Of a DNA stretch of 64,000 nucleotides, positions 51,791 to 59,808 are shown piece by piece. The notes beneath the pieces are model-generated. The model saw only the letters and a list, made by a program, of their open reading frames with translations. It did not search any database and had not been told where the DNA came from. The position numbers and the translations under genes are program-made. The stretch's first letter is position 1, and every line of letters begins with the position of its first letter. This stretch comes from Hymenobacter baengnokdamensis (GTDB taxonomy: Bacteria; Bacteroidota; Bacteroidia; Cytophagales; Hymenobacteraceae), in NCBI RefSeq assembly GCF_008728635.1, contig NZ_CP044285.1:1302001-1366000 (forward strand), given 5' to 3'.

Positions 51791-54721
51791 CTACTCTACC
51801 GCCAGGCGCAGGGCATGAGCGCCGGCGCGCACCACGTACACGCCGGCCGGCAGCCCGGTCGGCAGCGCCAGCGCGGCCGTGCCCGCCGCATCGGCCGGGG
51901 CCGAGGCCACGAGGCGGCCCAGCGCGTCGTACATCATCACCACCGTGCCGGGCAGCGCGCCCCTGAGCGTGGCCCCCGGCGCGGTGGCCGGGTTGGGGTA
52001 CAGGGCCAGGCCGGCTTGGGCAGCCAGCGTCACTACCCGCACCGGCGAGTAGCTGAGCGTGCCATCGATATCTACTTGCCGCAGGCGGTAGTAGGCGGTG
52101 CCCGCGCCAGCGGGCAGAGCGGCATCAAGCAGCTCGTAGTGGTGGGGGCTGCTGCTGCTGCCCGCGGCCGCCAACGTGCCGATGCGCGCGAAACTGGTGC
52201 CATCGGGGCTGCGCTCTACCTCAAAGAAATCGCTACTTTTCTCCGAAGCCGTGGCCCAGGCCAGGCGCACGGCCGCCGGCCCGGCGGCCGTGGCCGTGAA
52301 GGCGGTAAGCACCACCGGCAGCGGGGCTTGGTTGCGAATGTAGACCAGTGAGTTGGTGGTCGTGCCATCACCAAGCTGACCAAGACTGTTGTAACCAGCC
52401 ATAAAGACCGCCGCGCTCTGGCCCAGCACCAGTGCGTGGTTGGCCCCCGGCCCCACCGCCAGCCCACGCCACTGCGTCAGGCCGCTGTATTCGGCCGCCG
52501 GAGTCGTGCTATTGGTTGTTGAGTTGATGCCCAGCTGGCCGTAGGTATTATAGCCCCAGGTGTAGAGCCTGCCATCGGCCGCCAGGGCCTGCGAAATGTA
52601 GTTGTTGGCCATCACCTGCACCAGGCGGGTGCCGGCCGGCAGTGCCCCCTGACTCACGGCCACTGGCGTGGTGCTGGTGGTGGTGGTGCCATTGCCCAGC
52701 TGGCCGTAGATGTTCTGGCCCCAGGCGTAGGTAGTGCCATCGGCGGCCAGCGCCACCGCGTGGTAGTTGCCGGCCGCTATCTGCACCAGGCGCGTGCCCG
52801 TGGGCATTGCCCCCTGGCTCACGGCCACGGGCGTGCTACTGCTAGTGGTGCTGCCGTTGCCCAGGTAGCCACTACTATTCAAGCCCCAGGCGTAGGCGGT
52901 GCCATCGGCGGCCAGGGCCAGCGAGTAGCTGCTGCCGACGGCCACCTGCACCAGGCGCACACCGGCCGGCAGGCTCACGGCTACCGGCGTGCTGCTGGTG
53001 GTGGTAGTGCCGTTGCCCAGTTGGCCACTACTATTCGAGCCCCAGGCATAAGCCGTGCCATCGGCGGCCAGCGCCAGCATGTGCGAGGGACCAGCCGCCA
53101 CCTGTACCAGGCGCGTGCCCGTGGGCATGGCCCCCTGGCTCACTGCCCCCGGCGTGCTGCTGCTGGTGGTACTGCCGTTACCTAGTTGGCCGAAGTTATT
53201 ATAGCCCCAGGTGTAGGCTGTGCCGCTAGCGGACAGGGCTATGGTGGTGAAGTCGCCGGCCGCTACCTGCACCAGGCGCGTGCCCGCAGGCATGGCGCCC
53301 TGCCCGACGGCCACGGGCGTACTATTGGCGGTGCTGTTGGTGGTGCCATTGCCCAACTCGCCGTGGGTATTGCTGCCCCAGGCGCCCAGAACGCCGCTGG
53401 CTTGCACGGCCACCGTGTGCCGGCTGCCCACGGCGGCCTGCACGTAGCCGCGCGGCTGGACCAGCCCGGCTACCGCCACCGGCGTGGTGGCCAGCGTGGT
53501 CGAGCCGCTGCCCAGCTGGCCGCTGCCGTTGGTTCCCCAGGCGTAGGGCATGCCGTCGGCCGCCAGCGCCAGCGAGTGCGCGGCCTGGCTGCCGGCCGCC
53601 ACCTGCCCAAAGAGCAGACCGGCCGGGGCGGCGCCCTGGCTCACGGCCACCGGCACCGGGCTGCCGGTGGGGGCGTTGTTGGTGCCCAGCTGGCCGCTGG
53701 CGTTGTCGCCCCAGGCGTAGAGGCTGCCGTCGGCGGCTAGGGCCAGCGAATGCATGGCCCCGGCCGCCACCTGCACAAAGCGAGTGCCGGCCGGCATGGC
53801 CGCCGCCAGCGGGGCGTTGCTCGAAGCGGGGGTAGTGGTGCCGAGCTGGCCAGCGCTGTTCAGGCCCCAGGCATAGACCGTGCCGTCGGCAGCCAGGGCC
53901 AGCGAGAAGCCCTGCCCGGCGGCCACCTGCACAAAGCGGGTGCCAGCCGGTGCGGCGCCCTGGCTCACGGCCACCGGCGTACTGCTGCTGGTGTTGGAGG
54001 TGTTGCCGAGCTGGCCGCTGGTGTTATCGCCCCAGGCGTAGAGGGTGCCATCGGTGGCCAGGGCCAGCGAATGCGTGGCCCCGGCCGCCACCTGCACAAA
54101 GCGAGTGCCGGCCGGGGCGGCGCCCTGGCTCACCGACACCGGTATCGTGCTCGGGGCCGTGGTGCCGTTGCCGAGCTGGCCGCTGGTGTTGCCGCCCCAG
54201 GCGTAGAGGCTGCCGTCGGCGGCCAGGGCCAGGGCGTGCAGCTGCCCGGCGGCTACCTGCACGAAGCGCCCGCCCGTGGGCAAGCTCACCGCCACGGGTA
54301 CCTGGCTGGAGGCTGTGGTGCTATTGCCTAGCTGGCCGCTGGCATTGTCGCCCCAGGCGTAGGCGGTGCCATCGGCGGCCAGGGCCAGCGAAAACAGTTT
54401 GCCGGCCGCCACTTGGACCAGGCGGGTGCCGGTGGGCATAGCCCCCGAGCTCACAGCCACTGGCGTGCTGCTGGTGGTGGTGCTGCCATTGCCGAGCTGG
54501 CCGCTGCCGTTGGCGCCCCAGGCATAGAGGCTGCCATCAGGCCTCACCAGCAGCGAGTGGGCGCTGCCTGCGGCAAGCTGGCCGTTGGGCGGCAGGCGGC
54601 GGGCCGACGGCAGTCCGGCCTGGCTGACCAGGGATACCAGCAGCAGTACCGCTAGCCCAACCGGCCGGCCAAGAAAACATTGGCGCAACGTTGCGACAAG
54701 CCAGCAAGAGAAAGTAGTCAT
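51791..54721 (-). CDS. Surface RCC1-repeat protein with T9SS sorting domain
   Basis: 976 aa. Signal peptide (VGLAVLLLVSLVSQAGLPSA), then about 14 repeats of RCC1 type, each with a core such as LYAWGANGSGQLGNGSTT and VQVAAGxxHSLALAADG (about 50-770), enough for two seven-blade propellers. From about 800 a fibronectin-like or linker part (LTAFTATAAGPAAVRLAWAT; FEVERSPDGTSFARIG), and the last ~75 residues form a type A T9SS sorting domain (GLALYPNPATAPGATLRGAL, YDALGRLVASAP, GLPAGVYVVRAG). It is presumably displayed at the surface or secreted. RCC1 propellers bind proteins; the ligand is unknown. The DNA repeats are close enough to allow recombination. Confidence 0.9.
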   Translation of the reverse strand: MTTFSCWLVATLRQCFLGRPVGLAVLLLVSLVSQAGLPSARRLPPNGQLAAGSAHSLLVRPDGSLYAWGANGSGQLGNGSTTTSSTPVAVSSGAMPTGTRLVQVAAGKLFSLALAADGTAYAWGDNASGQLGNSTTASSQVPVAVSLPTGGRFVQVAAGQLHALALAADGSLYAWGGNTSGQLGNGTTAPSTIPVSVSQGAAPAGTRFVQVAAGATHSLALATDGTLYAWGDNTSGQLGNTSNTSSSTPVAVSQGAAPAGTRFVQVAAGQGFSLALAADGTVYAWGLNSAGQLGTTTPASSNAPLAAAMPAGTRFVQVAAGAMHSLALAADGSLYAWGDNASGQLGTNNAPTGSPVPVAVSQGAAPAGLLFGQVAAGSQAAHSLALAADGMPYAWGTNGSGQLGSGSTTLATTPVAVAGLVQPRGYVQAAVGSRHTVAVQASGVLGAWGSNTHGELGNGTTNSTANSTPVAVGQGAMPAGTRLVQVAAGDFTTIALSASGTAYTWGYNNFGQLGNGSTTSSSTPGAVSQGAMPTGTRLVQVAAGPSHMLALAADGTAYAWGSNSSGQLGNGTTTTSSTPVAVSLPAGVRLVQVAVGSSYSLALAADGTAYAWGLNSSGYLGNGSTTSSSTPVAVSQGAMPTGTRLVQIAAGNYHAVALAADGTTYAWGQNIYGQLGNGTTTTSTTPVAVSQGALPAGTRLVQVMANNYISQALAADGRLYTWGYNTYGQLGINSTTNSTTPAAEYSGLTQWRGLAVGPGANHALVLGQSAAVFMAGYNSLGQLGDGTTTNSLVYIRNQAPLPVVLTAFTATAAGPAAVRLAWATASEKSSDFFEVERSPDGTSFARIGTLAAAGSSSSPHHYELLDAALPAGAGTAYYRLRQVDIDGTLSYSPVRVVTLAAQAGLALYPNPATAPGATLRGALPGTVVMMYDALGRLVASAPADAAGTAALALPTGLPAGVYVVRAGAHALRLAVE

Positions 54722-55319
54722 AAAGCGTACAGTAGTGGTGGATAAGGAGCAAGTGCCTGGCTTAGGGGGTGGCCGGGTGCTTCAGGTGCGCGGAAAAGCG
54801 CAACGGGGTCGGCGCCCGGCCCCGAAATCACGCTTCCCACCTAACAACCCGACAAAGGTACCGGCCCTTTCAGCGCGGCGGTATCGCATAAACATGCGAT
54901 GGCCTAGACGCGCGGACTCTAAAGATGTCATCAAGAACACCGTAAAATCCAGGCTGGGCGTAGCGGTATCCGGGTAGGGCATCCCCACTGGAGCCTGCGC
55001 TTCCCCAAAGGCGGGGGCGATGCGGAATGACAGGGCACAGGGCTACCCCGGTCTTACCCGGCGCCAGCACATAAAGAGGTTGTTTTGCAGGAGTGTCGGC
55101 ACTGACCGGTCAGCCGCCGGCTCGGCGCACCAGCGGCGGCCGTCGGCAGAACAAGGCCTCCTACCTGCCCCCAACGAAACTGTTTATGCTGAATGGCGAA
55201 AAAATCCTGGTAACTTTATTCGCGTCCCCACCATCCTCCGGGACCATACCCCTGGCCTCTGCTGAAGCTGGCTGCCCGGCTGCCAGGCCAAACAATAGCC
55301 CGATTGGAATTGTCTTACT
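54722..55319. other. Intergenic region without recognised gene
   Basis: About 600 nt between the divergent RCC1 gene and the aldo/keto reductase. A partial copy of the palindrome family (ACGCGCGGACTC near 54909) is the only repeat recognised. Open frames here are short and lack protein-like composition. Confidence 0.4.
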
Positions 55320-55358
55320 GAACGCCACCAGCGGGGCCTCGGCCGGCTGGTGGCGTTC
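55320..55358 (+). promoter_or_regulatory. Hairpin in the aldo/keto reductase leader
   Basis: GAACGCCACCAGC (55320-55332) pairs perfectly with GCTGGTGGCGTTC (55346-55358), 13-nt loop that is itself GC-rich (GGCC repeats), followed by a pyrimidine-rich stretch. It ends 22 nt before the start codon, so it may be an attenuator or control translation. No known riboswitch class was recognised. Confidence 0.4.
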
Positions 55359-55380
55359 ATACTTACTTCCTTTTCCACTA

Positions 55381-56241
55381 ATGGCTACTACCACTGCTTA
55401 CCCCGCCACGTTCACCATTGGCGGCGACCTTACTGTGAACCGCCTCGGCTACGGGGCCATGCGCATCACCGGCAAAGGTATCTGGGGCCCACCCCAGGAC
55501 CACGACGAGTCTATCCGGGTGCTGAAACGCGCCGTGGAACTGGGCGTGAATTTTATCGACACTGCCGATAGCTACGGTCCGAACGTGTCGGAAGAATTGA
55601 TTGCCGAGGCGCTGCATCCTTACCGGCAGGGCCTGGTTATCGGTACCAAGGGCGGGCTGCTGCGCACCGGCCCCGACCAATGGCCAATGGATGCCAGCCC
55701 CAAGCACCTCGAAGAAGTGCTGCACGGCAGCCTCAAGCGCCTCAAGCTCGACCAGATTGACTTATACCAGCTGCACCGCGTCGACCCCAAGGTGCCGTTT
55801 GAGGATACGCTGCGCTTCCTGCAAAAGGCTCAGAAAGACGGCTTGATTAAACACATTGGCCTCTCGGAAGTCGATGTGGACCAGATTAAGAAAGCGCGGG
55901 AGTTCGTCGAAATCGTGTCGGTGCAGAATATGTACAGCGTCGACAACCGCAAGTGGGAAGCCGTGCTCGACTACACCCGCGAGCAGCATATGGCCTTCAT
56001 TCCGTGGTTTCCGCTGGCGGGCGGCAACGCCGAGGCCCTGGCCGCGCTCGACCACGTAGCCCAAAAGCACGGTGCTACTCAGCAACAGATTGCCCTGAGC
56101 TGGCTGCTGCACTACTCGCCCAATATCCTGCTCATTCCCGGCACCTCAAAGGTGAAACATCTGGAAGAGAATATGAAAACTGCTGATATTCAGCTTTCGG
56201 CCGAAGACATGGCGGCCCTCGACAAGCTAAAGGCGGCGTAA
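55381..56241 (+). CDS. Aldo/keto reductase
   Basis: 286-aa NADPH-dependent oxidoreductase of the TIM-barrel aldo/keto reductase family. The catalytic tetrad is visible: Asp and Tyr in FIDTADSYGPNVSEELI, Lys in VIGTKGGLLRTGP, His in DLYQLHRVDP. The cofactor region near the C-terminus reads LLIPGTSKVKHLEENMKTAD. The start is ATG 55381 (MATTTAYPATFTIGGDLTVN); the frame is open further upstream but that part contains the leader hairpin. Cytoplasmic; substrate unknown. Confidence 0.92.
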   Translation: MATTTAYPATFTIGGDLTVNRLGYGAMRITGKGIWGPPQDHDESIRVLKRAVELGVNFIDTADSYGPNVSEELIAEALHPYRQGLVIGTKGGLLRTGPDQWPMDASPKHLEEVLHGSLKRLKLDQIDLYQLHRVDPKVPFEDTLRFLQKAQKDGLIKHIGLSEVDVDQIKKAREFVEIVSVQNMYSVDNRKWEAVLDYTREQHMAFIPWFPLAGGNAEALAALDHVAQKHGATQQQIALSWLLHYSPNILLIPGTSKVKHLEENMKTADIQLSAEDMAALDKLKAA

Positions 56242-56370
56242 CGCCAAAGCGCCGATGCGCGTTAGAGAAAGCCGGGCAACATAGGGTTTGTTGAATAGAT
56301 GAGGCATTGGCTGAATATTCACTAAAAACTATGTTGCTCGGCTTTTGTCATTCCTCTTAGGCAAGCTGCT

Positions 56371-56934
56371 ATGCGTACGCTCCCAAAGTTTCTTAAAATG
56401 CCCTTGCTGGCGTTGGCGCTGGGCCTCGGCGCCTGCTCGGCCGAGCAGCTGACGCAGACCGACCAGAAAACAGGCGTTAATCTGGCGAGTTACCAGACGT
56501 ACAATTTTATGGACGAAACGGCCCGCAACGATTCTGCTTTTCAGCATTCGGGCTCGGGTATTTTTGATTTAAAGCGGGCCGTGGCGCACGAGCTGGAAAG
56601 CCGGGGCTTTCGGCGGGCTGCCCAGCCCGACCTGTGGGTGAATATTGGCATCGTAACCCAGCAGAAAGACCAGACCCGACAAACTGACTTCCGCACCGAC
56701 GGAGCTCCGCAGTACATCGGCCAGCGCAACTACCACTGGCAGGCGCAGGAAGTCGTGACGGGCCAGTACCAGGAAGGCACCGCCACCATCGAGCTGGTGG
56801 ATGCCGCCCGCAAAGAGCAGGTGTGGCAGGGCACTACCACCCGCGTGCTCTCGCGCAACACCAGCAAGTCGGCGCGGCAGATTGACGAGGGCGTGGCCGA
56901 GCTGTTCAGGAAGTTTCCGGTGCCGACGCGCTAG
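56371..56934 (+). CDS. DUF4136 lipoprotein
   Basis: 187-aa lipoprotein with lipobox LGAC (Cys22). The DUF4136 pattern is plain: YQTYNFMDETARNDSAFQHS, LKRAVAHELESRGFRRAAQP, PDLWVNIGIVTQQKDQTRQT, EGTATIELVDAARKEQVWQG and a C-terminal IDEGVAELFRKFPV. Function of the family is unknown. Its stop overlaps the stop of the convergent oxidoreductase gene by four bases. Confidence 0.88.
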   Translation: MRTLPKFLKMPLLALALGLGACSAEQLTQTDQKTGVNLASYQTYNFMDETARNDSAFQHSGSGIFDLKRAVAHELESRGFRRAAQPDLWVNIGIVTQQKDQTRQTDFRTDGAPQYIGQRNYHWQAQEVVTGQYQEGTATIELVDAARKEQVWQGTTTRVLSRNTSKSARQIDEGVAELFRKFPVPTR

Positions 56935-58097
56935 TGGGTGTTGGTGCGGTCGATGAGCTGCACCACGTCTTTGGTTGAAACCGAATGGCCGGTTTCGGCA
57001 GCGCGGTAGATAGCTTCGAGCAGCTGCACGTCGCGCAGGCCCATCTGGCCGGGCACGCGGGTGGGCTTGTTCAGCAATACACACTGGGCAAAATCGTCCA
57101 GCTGGGCGGCCTGCTGGTTGATGTTGGGTAGGTTGAGCAGCCCATCATTCTTGCTGGTGCGGCCAGCTAGTCCGCCATAGCCGAAGGCGGGCTCCAGCTC
57201 AAACCACCCATTCGCCGCGTCGGCCCGCAGGCGGCCTTGCATGTTTTCGGTGTAGCTGGTGCGGCAGTCGGCCACCGTGCCATCGGCGAACCGCATCTGC
57301 CAGCTCACGCCGGCCTCCACTTCTTTGAAGTAGCCGGTGCCGGTTTCGGGAGTGAACTTCGCCGTGACCGAAACCGGCACCTGGCCTTTGGTATAGAGAC
57401 AGCCTTGCAGGCAGTAGATGCCCATGTCCATGAGCGGGCCGCCGCCGCTAAGTTTTTTATTTACCCGCCAGGGTGTGCCGTTGTTGAATTTGAAGCCGTT
57501 GTCGGCCGCCAGGCGGGTGATGTTGCCATACGCCTGCGTCTGGCCCAGGCGCATCATGGCCTGGTTGTGCGGCTCGAAGTGCAGCCGGTAGCCGATGCTG
57601 AATTTCTTGCCGGCCTTTTCCATCGCCGCAATCATGCGCCGGGCATCGGCCACTGAGGTCGCCATTGGCTTTTCGCAGATGACGTGCTTGCCGGCCTGCG
57701 CCGCCCGCACCACGTACTCGGCGTGCAAGGCATTGGGCAGCACCACGTACACAATGTCGATGGCCGGGTTGTCAATCATGCGGTCGAAGGTCTGGTAGTC
57801 GTAGCAGTTTTTGGCCGGAATACCGTACTGCTTCTGCCACTGCGCCGCCTTGGCCGGCGAGCCCGTAACCACGCCCGCCAGCTGGCAGTACTTGGTTTGC
57901 TGCAAGGCCGGGGCCAGCTCGCCGGTGCTGTAGTTGCCCAGGCCCACCAGCGCCACCCCCAGCTTGCGGTAGGGCGCCAGCCAAGTGAGCGGGCTGGCCA
58001 GCACTGAAGTGCCGGCCAGCGTAGCGCCCGCGCCGAGCGAGAGCCTGCGCAGGAAATCGCGGCGGGAAGAAGCAGAAGTCAGCCGGTCGGTAGTCAT
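56931..58097 (-). CDS. Gfo/Idh/MocA family oxidoreductase, Tat-exported
   Basis: 388 aa. N-terminal twin-arginine signal (SSRRDFLRRLSLGAGATLAG) as in periplasmic glucose-fructose oxidoreductase, so the enzyme is probably folded with its NAD(P) before export. The Rossmann domain starts KLGVALVGLGNYSTGELAPA, has VLPNALHAEYVVRAAQAGKH and the family motif CEKPMATSVADA. The C-terminal domain holds GGGPLMDMGIYCLQGCLYTK with the catalytic-region Asp and Tyr. The substrate is probably a sugar. Divergent promoter side faces a palindromic repeat. Confidence 0.9.
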   Translation of the reverse strand: MTTDRLTSASSRRDFLRRLSLGAGATLAGTSVLASPLTWLAPYRKLGVALVGLGNYSTGELAPALQQTKYCQLAGVVTGSPAKAAQWQKQYGIPAKNCYDYQTFDRMIDNPAIDIVYVVLPNALHAEYVVRAAQAGKHVICEKPMATSVADARRMIAAMEKAGKKFSIGYRLHFEPHNQAMMRLGQTQAYGNITRLAADNGFKFNNGTPWRVNKKLSGGGPLMDMGIYCLQGCLYTKGQVPVSVTAKFTPETGTGYFKEVEAGVSWQMRFADGTVADCRTSYTENMQGRLRADAANGWFELEPAFGYGGLAGRTSKNDGLLNLPNINQQAAQLDDFAQCVLLNKPTRVPGQMGLRDVQLLEAIYRAAETGHSVSTKDVVQLIDRTNTH

Positions 58098-58192
58098 GCG
58101 GAAAAGAGAAAGGGTCTTTCAGCATACCGCTGGCCTGGTGAGCAGGTTACGTCGGGCTTAGTTGGGCGGGTTATAATTATCAGCCATTAAAA

Positions 58193-58283
58193 AAAGCGTC
58201 ATGCTGAGCTTGTCGAAGCATCTCTATCGCGTCATTGGAAGCGGTGCGGTAGAGATGCTTCGACAAGCTCAGCATGACGTTCT
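58193..58283. repeat. Long palindrome of the TTGTCGAAGCA repeat family
   Basis: Arms 58197-58230 and 58246-58279 match in inverted orientation at 33 of 34 positions, loop 15 nt, with A run before and T run after. The core TGCTGAGCTTGTCGAAGCAT is shared with the hairpin at 8012-8070. It lies between the pirin gene and the Gfo/Idh/MocA gene and could also stop transcription. Confidence 0.75.
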
Positions 58284-58324
58284 TTTTTCATTATTGATTA
58301 CGCGTAGGCCGAGTGAAAACGCCT

Positions 58325-59206
58325 TTACTCGTCCTCCGGAAACTTGCCCATATTGCCGCTCTCGAAGTCGGCAATGGCCGCCATCAGCTCCTCATTGGTA
58401 TTCATCACGAACGGCCCGTAGGTAGCCAGCGGCTCTTCGATGGGCGCGCCGGCCAGCACCAGCACGAGGCTGTCTTCAGTGGCCGTGAGCTGCACGTCGG
58501 CCGAGTTCCAGCCCAGCACCACGAGCTGGTGGGTGTGGGCGGGCCGGTCGCCGTTGACCAGCACCGCGCCGCGCACCACGTAGAGGCCCACGTTGTAGGC
58601 GGCGGGCAGCGTCAGCACGAAGTCATCGGCTTTCCTCAGCTGCAAATCGAGAAGCGTGAGGGGCGAAAACGTACTGGCTGGCCCAGTCGCCCCACCATAG
58701 CTGCCCGCAATAACGCGGATGCTGCCCTGGCCGCCCGGCACCGGCACGCTCGGAATGCGGGCCGCCCGCAGCTCCTGGTACTTGGGTGCTACCAGCTTAT
58801 CGGCTTTCGGCATATTCACCCACAGCTGCAACAATTCGAGGGTGCCGCCGCGCCGGGCAAAGTCGCGGTCGTACATTTCGGCGTGGCGCAGGCCGGCGCC
58901 GGCGGTCATCCACTGCACGTCGCCGGGGCCGATGGTGCCATCGTGGCCGGCTGTGTCGCGGTGAGCGAGGTAGCCATCGTACACCACGGTCACCGTTTCG
59001 AAGCCCCGGTGCGGATGGGGCGGCGAGCCCAGCGGCGTGTCGGTGGGCGCAATCTGCATCGGCCCGATGTGGTCGATAAGCAAATACGGGCTCAGCTGCC
59101 GGATGCGCGGCCCCGGCATGGGGCTGGTCACGTCGAAGCCGTCGCCAACGGCTTTTTTGTTGCCATCAATAACCTGGAAAACGCGGCGGAAGGAGGGAGC
59201 GGCCAT
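58325..59206 (-). CDS. Pirin family protein
   Basis: 293-aa bicupin of the pirin family. The N-terminal cupin keeps the metal ligands: His64 and His66 in PHPHRGFETVTVV, and His108 and Glu110 in AGAGLRHAEM. FQVIDGNKKAVGDGF at the start and PFVMNTNEELMAAIADFESG at the end are typical. Bacterial pirins act as quercetin dioxygenases or bind other metabolic enzymes; which applies here is not known. The gene is single, upstream of a long palindrome. Confidence 0.92.
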   Translation of the reverse strand: MAAPSFRRVFQVIDGNKKAVGDGFDVTSPMPGPRIRQLSPYLLIDHIGPMQIAPTDTPLGSPPHPHRGFETVTVVYDGYLAHRDTAGHDGTIGPGDVQWMTAGAGLRHAEMYDRDFARRGGTLELLQLWVNMPKADKLVAPKYQELRAARIPSVPVPGGQGSIRVIAGSYGGATGPASTFSPLTLLDLQLRKADDFVLTLPAAYNVGLYVVRGAVLVNGDRPAHTHQLVVLGWNSADVQLTATEDSLVLVLAGAPIEEPLATYGPFVMNTNEELMAAIADFESGNMGKFPEDE

Positions 59207-59277
59207 TAGCAGATAAAATGCGGGGTGAGTGCAGGTTTTATAAGCCGGGGCGGGGCGAAAGGTTATGGTGTGCTACG

Positions 59278-59808
59278 CTAGCTAATGATGTCCGGGAACG
59301 CAGTCTTCGCCTGTCGATGAGAGATTACAAGGCAATTAACAATATTGAAAAGCTCTAGATACTGGGGGCGCATAATCTCCTTAAGCTTGTCATTTACGAA
59401 TGATAATTTTATTTCGTCGGCTGGCGCACAGTGGATTATATGAATTAAGTGTGCAGGGTTAGACCGCGGCCAAGATGGTGGTAAACATGCGTCAATATCT
59501 AGGCTAGAGGCGAGGGCAGTACGCACGGCAGTAAGCATCGCAATGACCGATAGAGATTTATGAAATAAATCAACCGCCCGGTTGCCTAGTTTAGGTTCGG
59601 TGGCTTGCAGCCAAACAGAATAGTCCTTTAGCTCAGCGATGTAAAGATGTTGGTTGCTAGGCTCATACCAGCCTATATCCATTTCACCTAGGTTATGAGC
59701 AGAGCGGCGTTGGTAGCCAACACAATTTTCAAAAGCAAAATATTCATAGCCGGTCAGGTCAAGCGTAATCGCTGACTCGGTAAATGGCATGGTGAAATTT
59801 TGTTTCAT
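59278..59808 (-). CDS. PD-(D/E)XK nuclease-like partner of an AAA ATPase
   Basis: 176 aa, family not recognised. The first 70 residues fit a PD-(D/E)XK nuclease core: Glu27 in YEYFAFENCVG, Asp44 in LGEMDIGWYEP, then Glu59-Leu-Lys61 in LYIAELKDYSVW, with strand predictions around each. The rest is helical (AVDLFHKSLSVIAMLTAVRT) and ends LFNIVNCLVISHRQAKTAFP. Its ATG overlaps the ATPase stop (ATGA), so the two are translationally coupled and very probably work together. The low GC content marks transfer. Nuclease activity is an inference from the motif only. Confidence 0.6.
   Translation of the reverse strand: MKQNFTMPFTESAITLDLTGYEYFAFENCVGYQRRSAHNLGEMDIGWYEPSNQHLYIAELKDYSVWLQATEPKLGNRAVDLFHKSLSVIAMLTAVRTALASSLDIDACLPPSWPRSNPAHLIHIIHCAPADEIKLSFVNDKLKEIMRPQYLELFNIVNCLVISHRQAKTAFPDIIS

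Noticed and set aside
51791..54721. Regularly spaced DNA repeats resembling an array
   Set aside because: They are coding RCC1 repeats in one open frame with uneven lengths; no CRISPR repeat-spacer structure and no cas gene.
55093..55380. N-terminal extension of the aldo/keto reductase
   Set aside because: It would run through the leader hairpin, and the conserved family N-terminus begins right after the ATG at 55381.
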